Positions 52,503 through 61,060 of a stretch of DNA of 64,000 nt are shown one piece after another; the stretch's first letter is position 1; every line of letters starts with the position of its first letter. The translations under genes and the position numbers were made by a program. This DNA comes from Flavobacterium sp. 9R (GTDB lineage Bacteria; Bacteroidota; Bacteroidia; Flavobacteriales; Flavobacteriaceae), in contig NZ_LR733413.1 in assembly GCF_902506345.1 (NCBI RefSeq), positions 1,097,456 through 1,161,455 on the forward strand. Reading direction: 5' to 3'. The notes under the pieces were generated by a model. That model ran no database searches. It was not told where the DNA came from and saw only the letters and a list, made by a program, of their open reading frames with translations.

Positions 52503-52711
52503 TGAAAAAATTACTTTTTGCTAGTGTACTAGTAGCCGCTTTACAATCTTGTACTTCTGTAAAAGAATATGAAAAAGTAGCTATAAATGACCCTGATATG
52601 AAGCTTGCTGCAAGAGCATCAGAACGTTACGAAACCACTTTTCAGGTCTACAGAGAAGCTTCTGCTGGGGCTAATGGAGGAAAAACTGGTGGTGGTTGTG
52701 GATGCAACTAA
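52502..52711 (+). CDS. DUF4266 small lipoprotein with CGC tail
   Basis: A 69-residue predicted lipoprotein with lipobox ALQSC (lipidated Cys17). The mature part has a helical KEYEKVAINDPDMKLAARASERYETTFQ region and ends in a glycine-rich tail with two cysteines (C66 and C68) in GGGCGCN. The tail could bind a metal or take part in thiol exchange with the thioredoxin two genes upstream. It matches the DUF4266 family, which occurs next to DUF3570 and ApbE in many Proteobacteria and Bacteroidota (recalled). The TAA/ATG overlap with apbE shows coupling. Confidence 0.88.
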   Translation: MKKLLFASVLVAALQSCTSVKEYEKVAINDPDMKLAARASERYETTFQVYREASAGANGGKTGGGCGCN

Positions 52712-52747
52712 ATCCTCAAAATAATTTATTTAATTGAAATATAGATA

Positions 52748-54064
52748 ATGAAAAAAGCCTTATCCATTCTATTACTGAGTATTGTTTTCTTTGCCAATGG
52801 GCAACAGAAAGACACTACAGCAGTTGGATTTAAGAAAAGAGTATTAGAAACTACCGAAGTTGATTTCTTGTTAAGCTATTACAAACAAGATGGGATACAT
52901 TCAGCTGTTTCTGGTGGTAGCGGAACCGAAAACTTGACAGATATTACGGCTGCAATAGTGGTAGCAATGCCATTAAGCGATGATGAAGTACTTACGGCTG
53001 ACATAGGTATTTCTGCTTATTCATCTGCATCATCAAGTAATATTAATCCTTTTGATAGTAATACACCAAACCCTTGGCAATCTAGTTCGGGAGCATCGCA
53101 ATCAGACCAATTGACCAGTTTGGCTCTATCGTATTCTGCAAGTTCTGATGATAGAAACACAATTTGGAATGCACACGTTTCTGGTTCGGTGGAATATGAT
53201 TATTCTTCTATTGGATTTGGTGGTGGAGTTACCAAAGAATTTAATGATAAAAATACTGAAGTAAGCCTTTCTGCCAGTGCGTATTTGGATACGTGGAAAC
53301 CTATTTATCCGAAAGAATTACAGGATTATAAAAATAATGGAGATAATTTGAACGGTGGAATATTTGATTATTTTACCATTACTGGAAATACAGCTTATAA
53401 TCCGAGTCAATTCGAATTCCATAAGGATAAGAAAAGAAATTCTTATTCTGTATCGTTAAGTTTGTCGCAAGTGATTAACAAAAAATTGCAAGCTTCGGTG
53501 TTTTTGGATGTGTTACAACAACAAGGTTTGCTATCTACGCCGTATCAAAGGGTGTATTTCAAAGATGTGGCAGCTTCCTTTATCAATAATTTTCAGTTGG
53601 CCAATGATATTGAACGCCTACCAGATTCAAGATTCAAATTACCCATAGGAGCAAGGTTGCATTATTACATCAATGAACGCTTTGTGTTGCGAACCTATTA
53701 TCGATTCTATTCTGATAACTGGGGAATACAATCACATACCGCTAGTATTGAATTGCCAATCAAGCTAACGGATCGCTTTACGGTTTTTCCTATGTATCGT
53801 TATTATACACAAACGGCTTCAGACTATTTTGCACCTATCAATACGCATTTATCAACGGATCAATACTACACCTCAGATTTTGATTTGTCAGCTTTTGATG
53901 CCAATCAGTATGGATTTGGGGTCAATTATACCGATATTTTTACAGGAGCAAAAATTTGGAAATTTGGCTTGAAAAATATTGATTTTAGATACAATCATTA
54001 CGATAGGAGTGATGGTTTGAAAGCTGATATCGTTTCACTTGGGTTCAAGTTTTTAATGCAATAA
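52748..54064 (+). CDS. DUF3570 outer-membrane beta-barrel protein
   Basis: A 438-residue protein with a signal peptide (KKALSILLLSIVFFANG) and alternating-hydrophobicity beta strands to the end (FKFLMQ), fitting an outer-membrane beta-barrel of the DUF3570 family. Residues 112-117 read SSSGAS, similar to the xxSGA(T/S) acceptor sequence used by ApbE; this is suggestive only. Conserved pairing with DUF4266 and ApbE points to a flavin- or metal-linked envelope function. It ends 2 bases before the response regulator gene. Confidence 0.88.
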   Translation: MKKALSILLLSIVFFANGQQKDTTAVGFKKRVLETTEVDFLLSYYKQDGIHSAVSGGSGTENLTDITAAIVVAMPLSDDEVLTADIGISAYSSASSSNINPFDSNTPNPWQSSSGASQSDQLTSLALSYSASSDDRNTIWNAHVSGSVEYDYSSIGFGGGVTKEFNDKNTEVSLSASAYLDTWKPIYPKELQDYKNNGDNLNGGIFDYFTITGNTAYNPSQFEFHKDKKRNSYSVSLSLSQVINKKLQASVFLDVLQQQGLLSTPYQRVYFKDVAASFINNFQLANDIERLPDSRFKLPIGARLHYYINERFVLRTYYRFYSDNWGIQSHTASIELPIKLTDRFTVFPMYRYYTQTASDYFAPINTHLSTDQYYTSDFDLSAFDANQYGFGVNYTDIFTGAKIWKFGLKNIDFRYNHYDRSDGLKADIVSLGFKFLMQ

Positions 54065-54066
54065 CT

Positions 54067-54729
54067 ATGAAAATTCTTATTGTAGAAGACGAAGTTGGAA
54101 TTGCTGATTTTCTCAAACAAGGTTTAGAAGAAGAGGGCTATTCAGTATTAGTAGCTTACGATGGCGAAGCAGGTTTAGCCTTGGCTTTGCAGCAAAAAGT
54201 AAACGTTATTTTATTGGATTGGATGCTGCCAAAAATGCACGGAATAGACATTTGTAAAGCCATTCGAAAAGCCAATATTCAAACGCCTATTTTATTTTTG
54301 ACTGCTAGAGATACCGTACAAGAAACGATAGAAGGTTTGAAAGCTGGAGCGAATGATTACATCAAAAAACCTTTTAGTTTTGATGAATTAATTGAACGAA
54401 TTAAAATTCATTTTAGAAATACAGCTTCCAATGACCTATTGGTTTTAGGCAACATCAGCATTGATCCTTCCAAACATCAAGTGCTGCTGGGCGATCAAGA
54501 AGTTAATCTTACGCAACGCGAATATGAATTATTAGTATATTTAATCAAAAATAAAGGAAAGGTTTGTACTCGAAATCAAATCATTGAGGACGTTTGGGAT
54601 ATTCATTTTGAATACGATACAGGAGTTATTGATGTTTTTATGAACGCCATCCGAAAAAAACTCAATCTGAACAAAGAAGAAGATCTCATCAAAACCATTC
54701 GTGGCGTTGGCTATATTGCTAATGATTAA
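54067..54729 (+). CDS. OmpR-family response regulator
   Basis: A 220-residue regulator. The receiver domain has the acidic pocket VEDE near residue 8, phosphoacceptor D51 in LLDWMLP, a conserved T at LFLTAR and K in IKKPF. The C-terminal winged-helix DNA-binding domain spans about 125-220 (LTQREYELLVYLIKNKG). Homologues are often called CusR/CopR-like for metal response. I infer that it binds the TTAAG arrays at 50953-51017 and 56107-56144. It lies 12 bases before the kinase gene. Confidence 0.93.
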   Translation: MKILIVEDEVGIADFLKQGLEEEGYSVLVAYDGEAGLALALQQKVNVILLDWMLPKMHGIDICKAIRKANIQTPILFLTARDTVQETIEGLKAGANDYIKKPFSFDELIERIKIHFRNTASNDLLVLGNISIDPSKHQVLLGDQEVNLTQREYELLVYLIKNKGKVCTRNQIIEDVWDIHFEYDTGVIDVFMNAIRKKLNLNKEEDLIKTIRGVGYIAND

Positions 54730-54741
54730 TTTCACATAAAT

Positions 54742-56121
54742 ATGTTTTCATTTTCATACAAAGACAGAATTGCCTTTAACTATATTTTGAGCACTGGGCT
54801 CTTAATTTCTGTCGTTTTCATTGTGATTTATCAAAGTATGAAATACAATGTGAACACGCATATCAATGAAGACATTCAAACTGAGGTTCAAAAGCATTTA
54901 GAAGAAATAGAAATCGATCGCAACAATACCTATTTAATTCAAGTCGATCAATGGCGTGCGAGAGAGCACAACACTGTAAATGTTAACCCTGTTTTTGTAC
55001 AGTTTTTTGATATCAATAATCAATTAATTGACAAATCTCCCAATTTAAAAGGGCTTCAGCTCAAGATGTATAAAGCTCCTTTTGACAACAAATTTATTGA
55101 TACATATCTCAACAAAAAGCCCATTCGTCAGATTCAAGTTCCGCTGTATGACGAACAGAAAATTGTAGGTCATCTGTTTGTAGCAATGTCATTAGATGAT
55201 GCGCAAATGATTTTGAATAATTTACGCAATACTCTTTTTGTTTCTTTTCCTTTAATACTCATCTTGCTTTTCCTGATTGCTCGATTGATTGCAGGTCGAA
55301 GCATAAAACCTGTCACCGCCATTACTGAAACGTCTAGTAACATTACAAAAGACAACCTAAAAGGACGCATCGTTTTACCTCAAAACAAAGATGAACTCTA
55401 CACGCTTTCCAAAACAATAAATGATTTGCTGGATCGAATAGAAAATGCCGTAGAGCGAGAAAAACAATTTACTTCGGATGCTTCACACGAATTAAGAACG
55501 CCGCTAACGGTTTTGAAAGGTACTTTGGAAGTATTGATACGAAAACCGAGAACACAAGCAGAATACGAAGAAAAAATTGCATACAGTATTAAAGAAGTCA
55601 ATCGTGTAAATAACTTGGTGGATCAATTATTGTTATTGGCGCGTTTCGAAAATCAAAAACAACAATTAAAAATTGAAAAGGTGTATTTGAACGCATTGAT
55701 TTTGGATACTTTGACGATGTATTCAGAGAAGATAAAATCAAAGAAAACAACCGTTGTTAGTGAATTTACTGCTGATTATTACATTGAATCCGATCATTAT
55801 TTAGTAGCGATAATTATTGGAAACATTATCAGTAACGCCATCAAGTATTCTGGAGAAAATACTGTGGTCACAATTGATTTGAATAAAGACGAAAAAGGCA
55901 CCCACTGCATCATTACCGACCAAGGAATTGGTATAGCCAAAGCCGATTTGGATAAAATTTACAACCCTTTTTATCGTTCAAATGCTACAAATCATCCTAC
56001 GATAAAAGGCTCTGGATTAGGACTTTCTATAGTGAAACGAATTGCAGAATTACTCCCTATGGATATCGAAATTTTTAGTGAAACTGGCAAGGGAACTAAA
56101 GTAGTCTTAAGTTTTCATTAA
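54742..56121 (+). CDS. HAMP-domain sensor histidine kinase
   Basis: A 459-residue sensor kinase. Transmembrane helices at about 15-32 and 163-185 enclose a periplasmic sensor of about 130 residues. A HAMP linker, the dimerisation domain with H249 in DASHELRTP and an ATPase domain (N-box NIISNAIKYS, G boxes DQGIGI and GSGLGLSIV) follow. It phosphorylates the response regulator just upstream. The periplasmic sensor lacks an obvious His-rich metal site, so the signal is unknown. The last bases of the gene contain the first TTAAG box of the downstream array. Confidence 0.93.
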   Translation: MFSFSYKDRIAFNYILSTGLLISVVFIVIYQSMKYNVNTHINEDIQTEVQKHLEEIEIDRNNTYLIQVDQWRAREHNTVNVNPVFVQFFDINNQLIDKSPNLKGLQLKMYKAPFDNKFIDTYLNKKPIRQIQVPLYDEQKIVGHLFVAMSLDDAQMILNNLRNTLFVSFPLILILLFLIARLIAGRSIKPVTAITETSSNITKDNLKGRIVLPQNKDELYTLSKTINDLLDRIENAVEREKQFTSDASHELRTPLTVLKGTLEVLIRKPRTQAEYEEKIAYSIKEVNRVNNLVDQLLLLARFENQKQQLKIEKVYLNALILDTLTMYSEKIKSKKTTVVSEFTADYYIESDHYLVAIIIGNIISNAIKYSGENTVVTIDLNKDEKGTHCIITDQGIGIAKADLDKIYNPFYRSNATNHPTIKGSGLGLSIVKRIAELLPMDIEIFSETGKGTKVVLSFH

Positions 56122-56144
56122 TCTCTTTTTAAGCCGTTCTTAAG
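56107..56144. promoter_or_regulatory. TTAAG box array before the efflux operon
   Basis: TTAAG at 56107, TTAAT at 56118, TTAAG at 56129 and TTAAG at 56140 are spaced exactly 11 bases apart. The last box ends 21 bases before the -7 element TACTTTTG at 56166-56173, where a -33 element would be. This layout fits direct activation by the response regulator encoded just upstream. Confidence 0.6.
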
Positions 56145-56165
56145 ATATTTCATATATTTACCACT

Positions 56166-56173
56166 TACTTTTG
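56166..56173 (+). promoter_or_regulatory. -7 promoter element for the efflux operon
   Basis: TACTTTTG matches TAnnTTTG, 40 bases before the ATG at 56214. No TTG lies at -33, and a TTAAG box occupies that position. Confidence 0.6.
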
Positions 56174-56213
56174 TACCAAAGCTTGATGCTGTAACCATTT
56201 GAAGTAGTTGGAT

Positions 56214-56615
56214 ATGTCTGTCAAAAAAATAACGACCCTTTTATTTCTATTTGTTTTTGTGTATTCCAACACAGAAATAGGGCAGTTATTCAAAATTCCC
56301 AATTTGTATCAGCATTATTTAGAGCATCAAAATCACAACCAAGAACAAGCCTTTTCGTTTATCGATTTTACCATCAGTCACTACAATAATCTAAACAAAC
56401 ACGCCGATACCGATGGTCACGACAAGCACGAAAACTTACCTTTCAAAAGTCAAACCATCAATCTCGATACGGTTGTCTTGGCTTTTGAGGAACCTCAATC
56501 TATTTTTACTTTAAAAAATCCTATACGAGTAGTTGTAAATCAATCACTTCCGATTTACAAAGAATGGTATATTTCTAATGTATTTAGTTCAATTTGGCAA
56601 CCGCCTAAACTAGTT
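56214..56615 (+). CDS. His-rich small exported protein linked to RND efflux
   Basis: A protein of about 134 residues with a signal-like hydrophobic N-terminus (KKITTLLFLFVFVYSN) followed by a histidine-rich region: HYLEHQNHNQ, ISHYNNLNKHADTDGHDKHENLPFK. It ends in SIWQPPK, a tail I recall from small proteins placed before CzcA-type genes in Bacteroidota. The histidines probably bind Zn, Co, Ni or Cu in the periplasm, as a sponge or sensor. The ATG at 56214 is preferred to the in-frame TTG at 56208. It is the first gene after the second TTAAG array. Confidence 0.82.
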
Positions 56616-56716
56616 TAAAATTATCTTTATCGTTACTTATCTTTTTTGATAATTACTTTTTTACTGAATTATTGGTGTTCTAATGATTCTAAACGTATAA
56701 TTTTTAATTTACTAGT

Positions 56717-59700
56717 ATGCTAAATAAAATCATAGCATTTTCTATCCAAAACAAACTCATTGTATTATTGTTTACTTTGAGCGTGTTTGGTTTCGGATTG
56801 TTCTCTGTATTCCAAATTTCTATTGGCGCTGTGCCTGACGTGACCAACAATCAAGTGCAAGTGATTACCACTTCACGCAATCTTTCAACTCAAGATATTG
56901 AGCAATTTATTACGTATCCTGTCGAGATTGAAATGGCTAATTTGCCGGGCGTAAAAGAAATTCGTTCTATTTCAAAATTCGGTTTATCGGTCGTAACGAT
57001 TGTTTTTGATGACGATTTGGGAACGTATTTGCCTCGTCAATTAATCGCTGAAAAAATAAAAGCGGCTTCCGAAAAAATCCCCGAAGGTTTTGGTACACCC
57101 GAAATGGGACCGATTACCACTGGATTGGGCGAAATTTACCAATACACTTTGGAGGTAAAACCTCAGTTTAAAAACAACTATTCCATAACCGATTTGAGAA
57201 CGATTCAGGATTGGATTGTGAAACGACAATTGTCTGGAATTAATGGGGTGGTCGAAATCAATACTTGGGGTGGTTATTTAAAACAATACGAAATCAGTAT
57301 TCGTCCTTCGGAATTAAAGGCGATGAATTGTAGCTTGACTGAAATTTTTACCGCTTTAGAGAAGAATAACAGCATTGCAGGTGGGGCTTATATCGAAAAA
57401 ACGAATCAAAGTTATTTCATTCGTGGCGAAGGAAAAGTCAATAGCATTCAGGATATTGAAAACATTGTGGTTAAAAACACCAATGGTCTTCCCGTTTTGA
57501 TTAAAAATATTGCGAAAGTACAATTTGGTCACGCCAATCGTTTTGGAGCGATTACAGGAAATGGAGAAGGAGAGAAGGTACTCGGACAAGTGATGATGCT
57601 TAAAGGAGCGAACTCTAAGCAAGTCATTAGTGATGTCAAAGACAGAGTAGCCGAAATCCAAAAATCACTACCAGAAGGAGTCTATATCAATGGTTTTTTA
57701 GAACGTAGTGAATTGGTTGGGAAAACCACCTTTACGGTAGCCGAGAATTTAATTTTAGGCTGTTTGATTGTAATCTTTGTGGTGGTTTTATTGCTTGGTA
57801 ATTGGCGTTCTGGATTGGTCGTAGCTTCGGTGATTCCGTTGTGTTTGCTATTTGCCATTTCGTTTATGAATATTTTCGGAATCGATGCCAATTTGATGAG
57901 CTTAGGCGCCATTGATTTTGGAATTATTATCGATGGAGCTGTAATCATAGTGGAGTTCATTGCCTTTCAAATCGCCCAAAATTCGGCACATTTGGCAGGA
58001 TTAAACAAAGAAAATCGTCAAATTGAAATTGACCAAATCACCTATAAAAGCGCTTCCAAAATGATGAATTCTGCCATTTTTGGTCAGTTAATCATTCTGA
58101 TTGTTTTCATTCCGATTTTGTCTTTGTCAAGCATCGAAGGAAAAATGTTTAAACCGATGGCTATGACGTTTAGCTTTGCTTTATTGGGCGCGATGATTTT
58201 CTGTTTTACTTATGTTCCTGTTGTGGCTTCGATGTTTTTAAAACCAACAAGAGAAAATCCAAACTCGATTTCAGAGAAGCTCATCCGAAAATTAAATTCT
58301 TGGTATCTGCCTTCAATTACTTGGGCTTTGGGAAATACCAAAAAAGTATTGTACGGAGCACTAGCGTTGTTGGTGTTTTCGGGTGTTTTATTTAGTACTA
58401 TGGGAGGTGAATTTATTCCCACCTTAGACGAAGGAGATTTTGTGATTCAACCCGTTTTAAAAACAGGAACTTCTTTGACCAAAACCATCGAAACCACTAC
58501 TAAAATGGAGAAAATTATTTTGAAAAATTTCCCAGAAGTAGAGCAAGTCGTATCTAGAATTGGTGCTGCCGAAGTCCCAACCGACCCAATGTCGATGGAG
58601 GAAAGTGATATTATTGTGAAACTAAAACCAAAGTCGGAATGGGTTTCTGCCAGTTCCAAAGATGAATTGGCCGATAAGATAAAAGAAGCATTAAACGCCC
58701 AAATTCCAAATATGGAAATCGAGTTTACACAACCTATTGAGATGCGTTTTAATGAGTTGATTTCTGGAACCCGTTCTGATGTGGCGATTAAGATTTTCGG
58801 AACCGATTTGGATGTTTTAGCCCGAAAAGCACACGAGATTGAGCGCGCTATCAAAAAAGTTCCTGGAGCTTCGGATGTTATTATAGAAAAAACCGAAGGT
58901 TTACCTCAAATGTACGTGCAATATGACCGTTCCAAAATTGCGCGCTACGGTTTAAATATTGAAGATTTGAACGATGCCATCGCGCTGAGCTTCGCTGGAA
59001 AAGTAGTGGGAAATGTGTTTGAAGGCGAAAAACGATTCGATATGGTGATTCGTTTAGACCAAACCAACAGAAAAAGTATTGAGGACTTGAAAAACTTATA
59101 TGTTACGGTTCCCAATGGAGCTCAAATCCCGTTGAATGAGTTGGCTACCATTGAATATGCTGAAGGCCCTGCCAAAATATCGCGTGACAATACTAACCGA
59201 CGCATTGTAGTTGGAATTAACGTTCGTAATAGAGATTTACAAAGTGTAGTGACCGATATTCAAAAAATTGTAGATACGCAAATTAAGTTACCTGCGGGTT
59301 ATTATGTGCAATACGGCGGACAATTCGAAAATTTAGAAAGTGCCAAAGCCCGATTGCTTATTGCCGTTCCTATCGCTTTATTGTTGATATTTATACTGTT
59401 GCATTTTGCTTTTGGCTCAATGAAAGAAGCTTTGATGGTGTATTCGGCAATTCCGTTATCGGCAGTGGGAGGAATTTTATTATTGTGGATTCGTGATTTG
59501 CCTTTTAGTATTTCGGCGGGAGTTGGTTTTATCGCTCTTTTTGGTATCGCTGTGTTGAATGGTATTGTGTTGATTGAACACTTTAAAGAACTAAAACATC
59601 AAGGAATGACCGATATGAATGCCTTAATTTTGAAAGGAACAACCGACCGTTTGCGTCCAGTGCTATTGACAGCCGCCGCCGCTGCTTTAGGTTTTTTACC

Positions 59701-61051
59701 AATGGCGATTTCGTCGTCGGCAGGAGCAGAGGTACAACGTCCTTTGGCCACGGTAGTAATTGGGGGACTTTTTACAGCTACGGTTTTGACCTTAATTGTG
59801 TTGCCGATTTTATTTAAAGTTTTTGATTCAAAAGAATTCAAAAGACCCAAATTGAAAAAAGTCAAAAAGCACCTAACTGCTATTTTACTTTTGTTGGCTA
59901 GTAGTTTTGGATTTGCTCAAAACGCCAATATGTCACGAGAAGCGGTAATAACCAAAGCTCTTGAAAACAACAAAGGCATTAAAGCTGCAGCATTGCAAGT
60001 CAATAAAATGCAAGAAAATATCAAAAGCAGTTTTACCTTCGAAAAAACCAATGTGTATTATTCGTATGACCAAAATAATTTGGCCTTGAACAATCTACCG
60101 CTAAAAGTTTTTGGAGTGCAGCAACGCTTTTTGTTTCCTACCGTTTATGGCGTACAAAAGAAAGCGAATACCTCAGAATTTGAGAAAGAGAAGGCCAATT
60201 ATGAACTTCAAAAAAATAAACTTTCACTGCAAGTATACAAAACCTATGAGCAAATCGTGTATTGGCAACATCAGGAGCGCTTGTATTCTTATTTGGATAG
60301 TTTGTACCAGAATTTTTCTAAAGCCAGCGACCGTCGTTTCGAATTGGGAGAAACTAATTATTTAGAAAAAATTACAGCACAATCGAAATACAGACAAATT
60401 AAAACCAAACTCACCCAAATTAATTTTGAGAAAAAAGCACAATACGAATCCTTGCAAGCTTTGGTGCAATCCGACGAAAAAATAAGCATTCTTGAGAAAG
60501 AATTAGCACCAATGGCTACTTTGGATACTACATCAAATAAAGCTATTCATACTGCTTATTTAGAAAGTATTAGCAAAATGTACAAATCTCAAATTAGCTT
60601 GCAAAAACAACATTGGCTACCCGATTTGAATTTGGAATATTTTCAGGGACGAAATAACGGTCTGTCGCAATCTTTGTATGGTTTTCAAGTGGGTATTGCG
60701 GTTCCTATTTTATTCTCTGGAAATGTTTCTAAAACCAAAGTAGCACAACTAGAATCGCAAAGTTGGGAAGAGCAAAAGCTTAATCAAGAACAAAAAATGA
60801 CGCAATTTATCCGTCAACAGCAAAATGAAATTGCCAAGTACCAAGAAAGTATCAATTATTACAACGCCACTGGGAAAAAATTATCTGAGGAAATCATCAA
60901 AGTGGCGAATAGCAGTTATAAAAATGGTGAAATTGATTTTTTTCAATACATTCAGAGTTTAGAAAATGCGTTGTCTATAAAAATAGAATATGTAGAAGCT
61001 GTGCTGCAATTCAACAGCAATCAATTAGAATTACACTACCTTAATTATTAG
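56717..61051 (+). CDS. Fused CzcA-type RND pump and CzcC/TolC-type outer-membrane channel
   Basis: A 1444-residue fusion. Residues 1-1035 form an HME-RND pump with about twelve transmembrane helices. The proton-relay motif in TM4, SLGAIDFGIIIDGAVIIVEF, has D400, D406 and E413, matching the D402/D408/E415 spacing of CzcA and not CusA, so divalent Zn/Co/Cd (or Ni) efflux is more likely than monovalent Cu/Ag. A hydrophobic LTAILLLLASSFGFAQ segment at about 1053-1068 looks like an internal signal peptide. The remaining 375 residues are a TolC-like outer-membrane efflux protein. Such pump-channel fusions are common in Bacteroidota; cleavage after FGFA would release the channel. Confidence 0.95.
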   Translation: MLNKIIAFSIQNKLIVLLFTLSVFGFGLFSVFQISIGAVPDVTNNQVQVITTSRNLSTQDIEQFITYPVEIEMANLPGVKEIRSISKFGLSVVTIVFDDDLGTYLPRQLIAEKIKAASEKIPEGFGTPEMGPITTGLGEIYQYTLEVKPQFKNNYSITDLRTIQDWIVKRQLSGINGVVEINTWGGYLKQYEISIRPSELKAMNCSLTEIFTALEKNNSIAGGAYIEKTNQSYFIRGEGKVNSIQDIENIVVKNTNGLPVLIKNIAKVQFGHANRFGAITGNGEGEKVLGQVMMLKGANSKQVISDVKDRVAEIQKSLPEGVYINGFLERSELVGKTTFTVAENLILGCLIVIFVVVLLLGNWRSGLVVASVIPLCLLFAISFMNIFGIDANLMSLGAIDFGIIIDGAVIIVEFIAFQIAQNSAHLAGLNKENRQIEIDQITYKSASKMMNSAIFGQLIILIVFIPILSLSSIEGKMFKPMAMTFSFALLGAMIFCFTYVPVVASMFLKPTRENPNSISEKLIRKLNSWYLPSITWALGNTKKVLYGALALLVFSGVLFSTMGGEFIPTLDEGDFVIQPVLKTGTSLTKTIETTTKMEKIILKNFPEVEQVVSRIGAAEVPTDPMSMEESDIIVKLKPKSEWVSASSKDELADKIKEALNAQIPNMEIEFTQPIEMRFNELISGTRSDVAIKIFGTDLDVLARKAHEIERAIKKVPGASDVIIEKTEGLPQMYVQYDRSKIARYGLNIEDLNDAIALSFAGKVVGNVFEGEKRFDMVIRLDQTNRKSIEDLKNLYVTVPNGAQIPLNELATIEYAEGPAKISRDNTNRRIVVGINVRNRDLQSVVTDIQKIVDTQIKLPAGYYVQYGGQFENLESAKARLLIAVPIALLLIFILLHFAFGSMKEALMVYSAIPLSAVGGILLLWIRDLPFSISAGVGFIALFGIAVLNGIVLIEHFKELKHQGMTDMNALILKGTTDRLRPVLLTAAAAALGFLPMAISSSAGAEVQRPLATVVIGGLFTATVLTLIVLPILFKVFDSKEFKRPKLKKVKKHLTAILLLLASSFGFAQNANMSREAVITKALENNKGIKAAALQVNKMQENIKSSFTFEKTNVYYSYDQNNLALNNLPLKVFGVQQRFLFPTVYGVQKKANTSEFEKEKANYELQKNKLSLQVYKTYEQIVYWQHQERLYSYLDSLYQNFSKASDRRFELGETNYLEKITAQSKYRQIKTKLTQINFEKKAQYESLQALVQSDEKISILEKELAPMATLDTTSNKAIHTAYLESISKMYKSQISLQKQHWLPDLNLEYFQGRNNGLSQSLYGFQVGIAVPILFSGNVSKTKVAQLESQSWEEQKLNQEQKMTQFIRQQQNEIAKYQESINYYNATGKKLSEEIIKVANSSYKNGEIDFFQYIQSLENALSIKIEYVEAVLQFNSNQLELHYLNY

Positions 61052-61060
61052 TTTATCAAT

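Noticed and set aside
52650..52690. SAGAN in DUF4266 as an ApbE acceptor site
   Set aside because: The acceptor position is Asn instead of Ser or Thr, so FMN could not be attached.
52502..52711. DUF4266 protein as a ribosomal peptide (RiPP) precursor, because of its Cys/Gly tail
   Set aside because: It has a lipobox and a folded-looking mature part, and no modifying enzyme such as a MNIO, YcaO or radical SAM protein lies nearby.
60111..60365. An 84-codon frame inside the TolC-like part of the fused pump gene
   Set aside because: It lies wholly within a well-supported gene in another frame and has no independent start signals.
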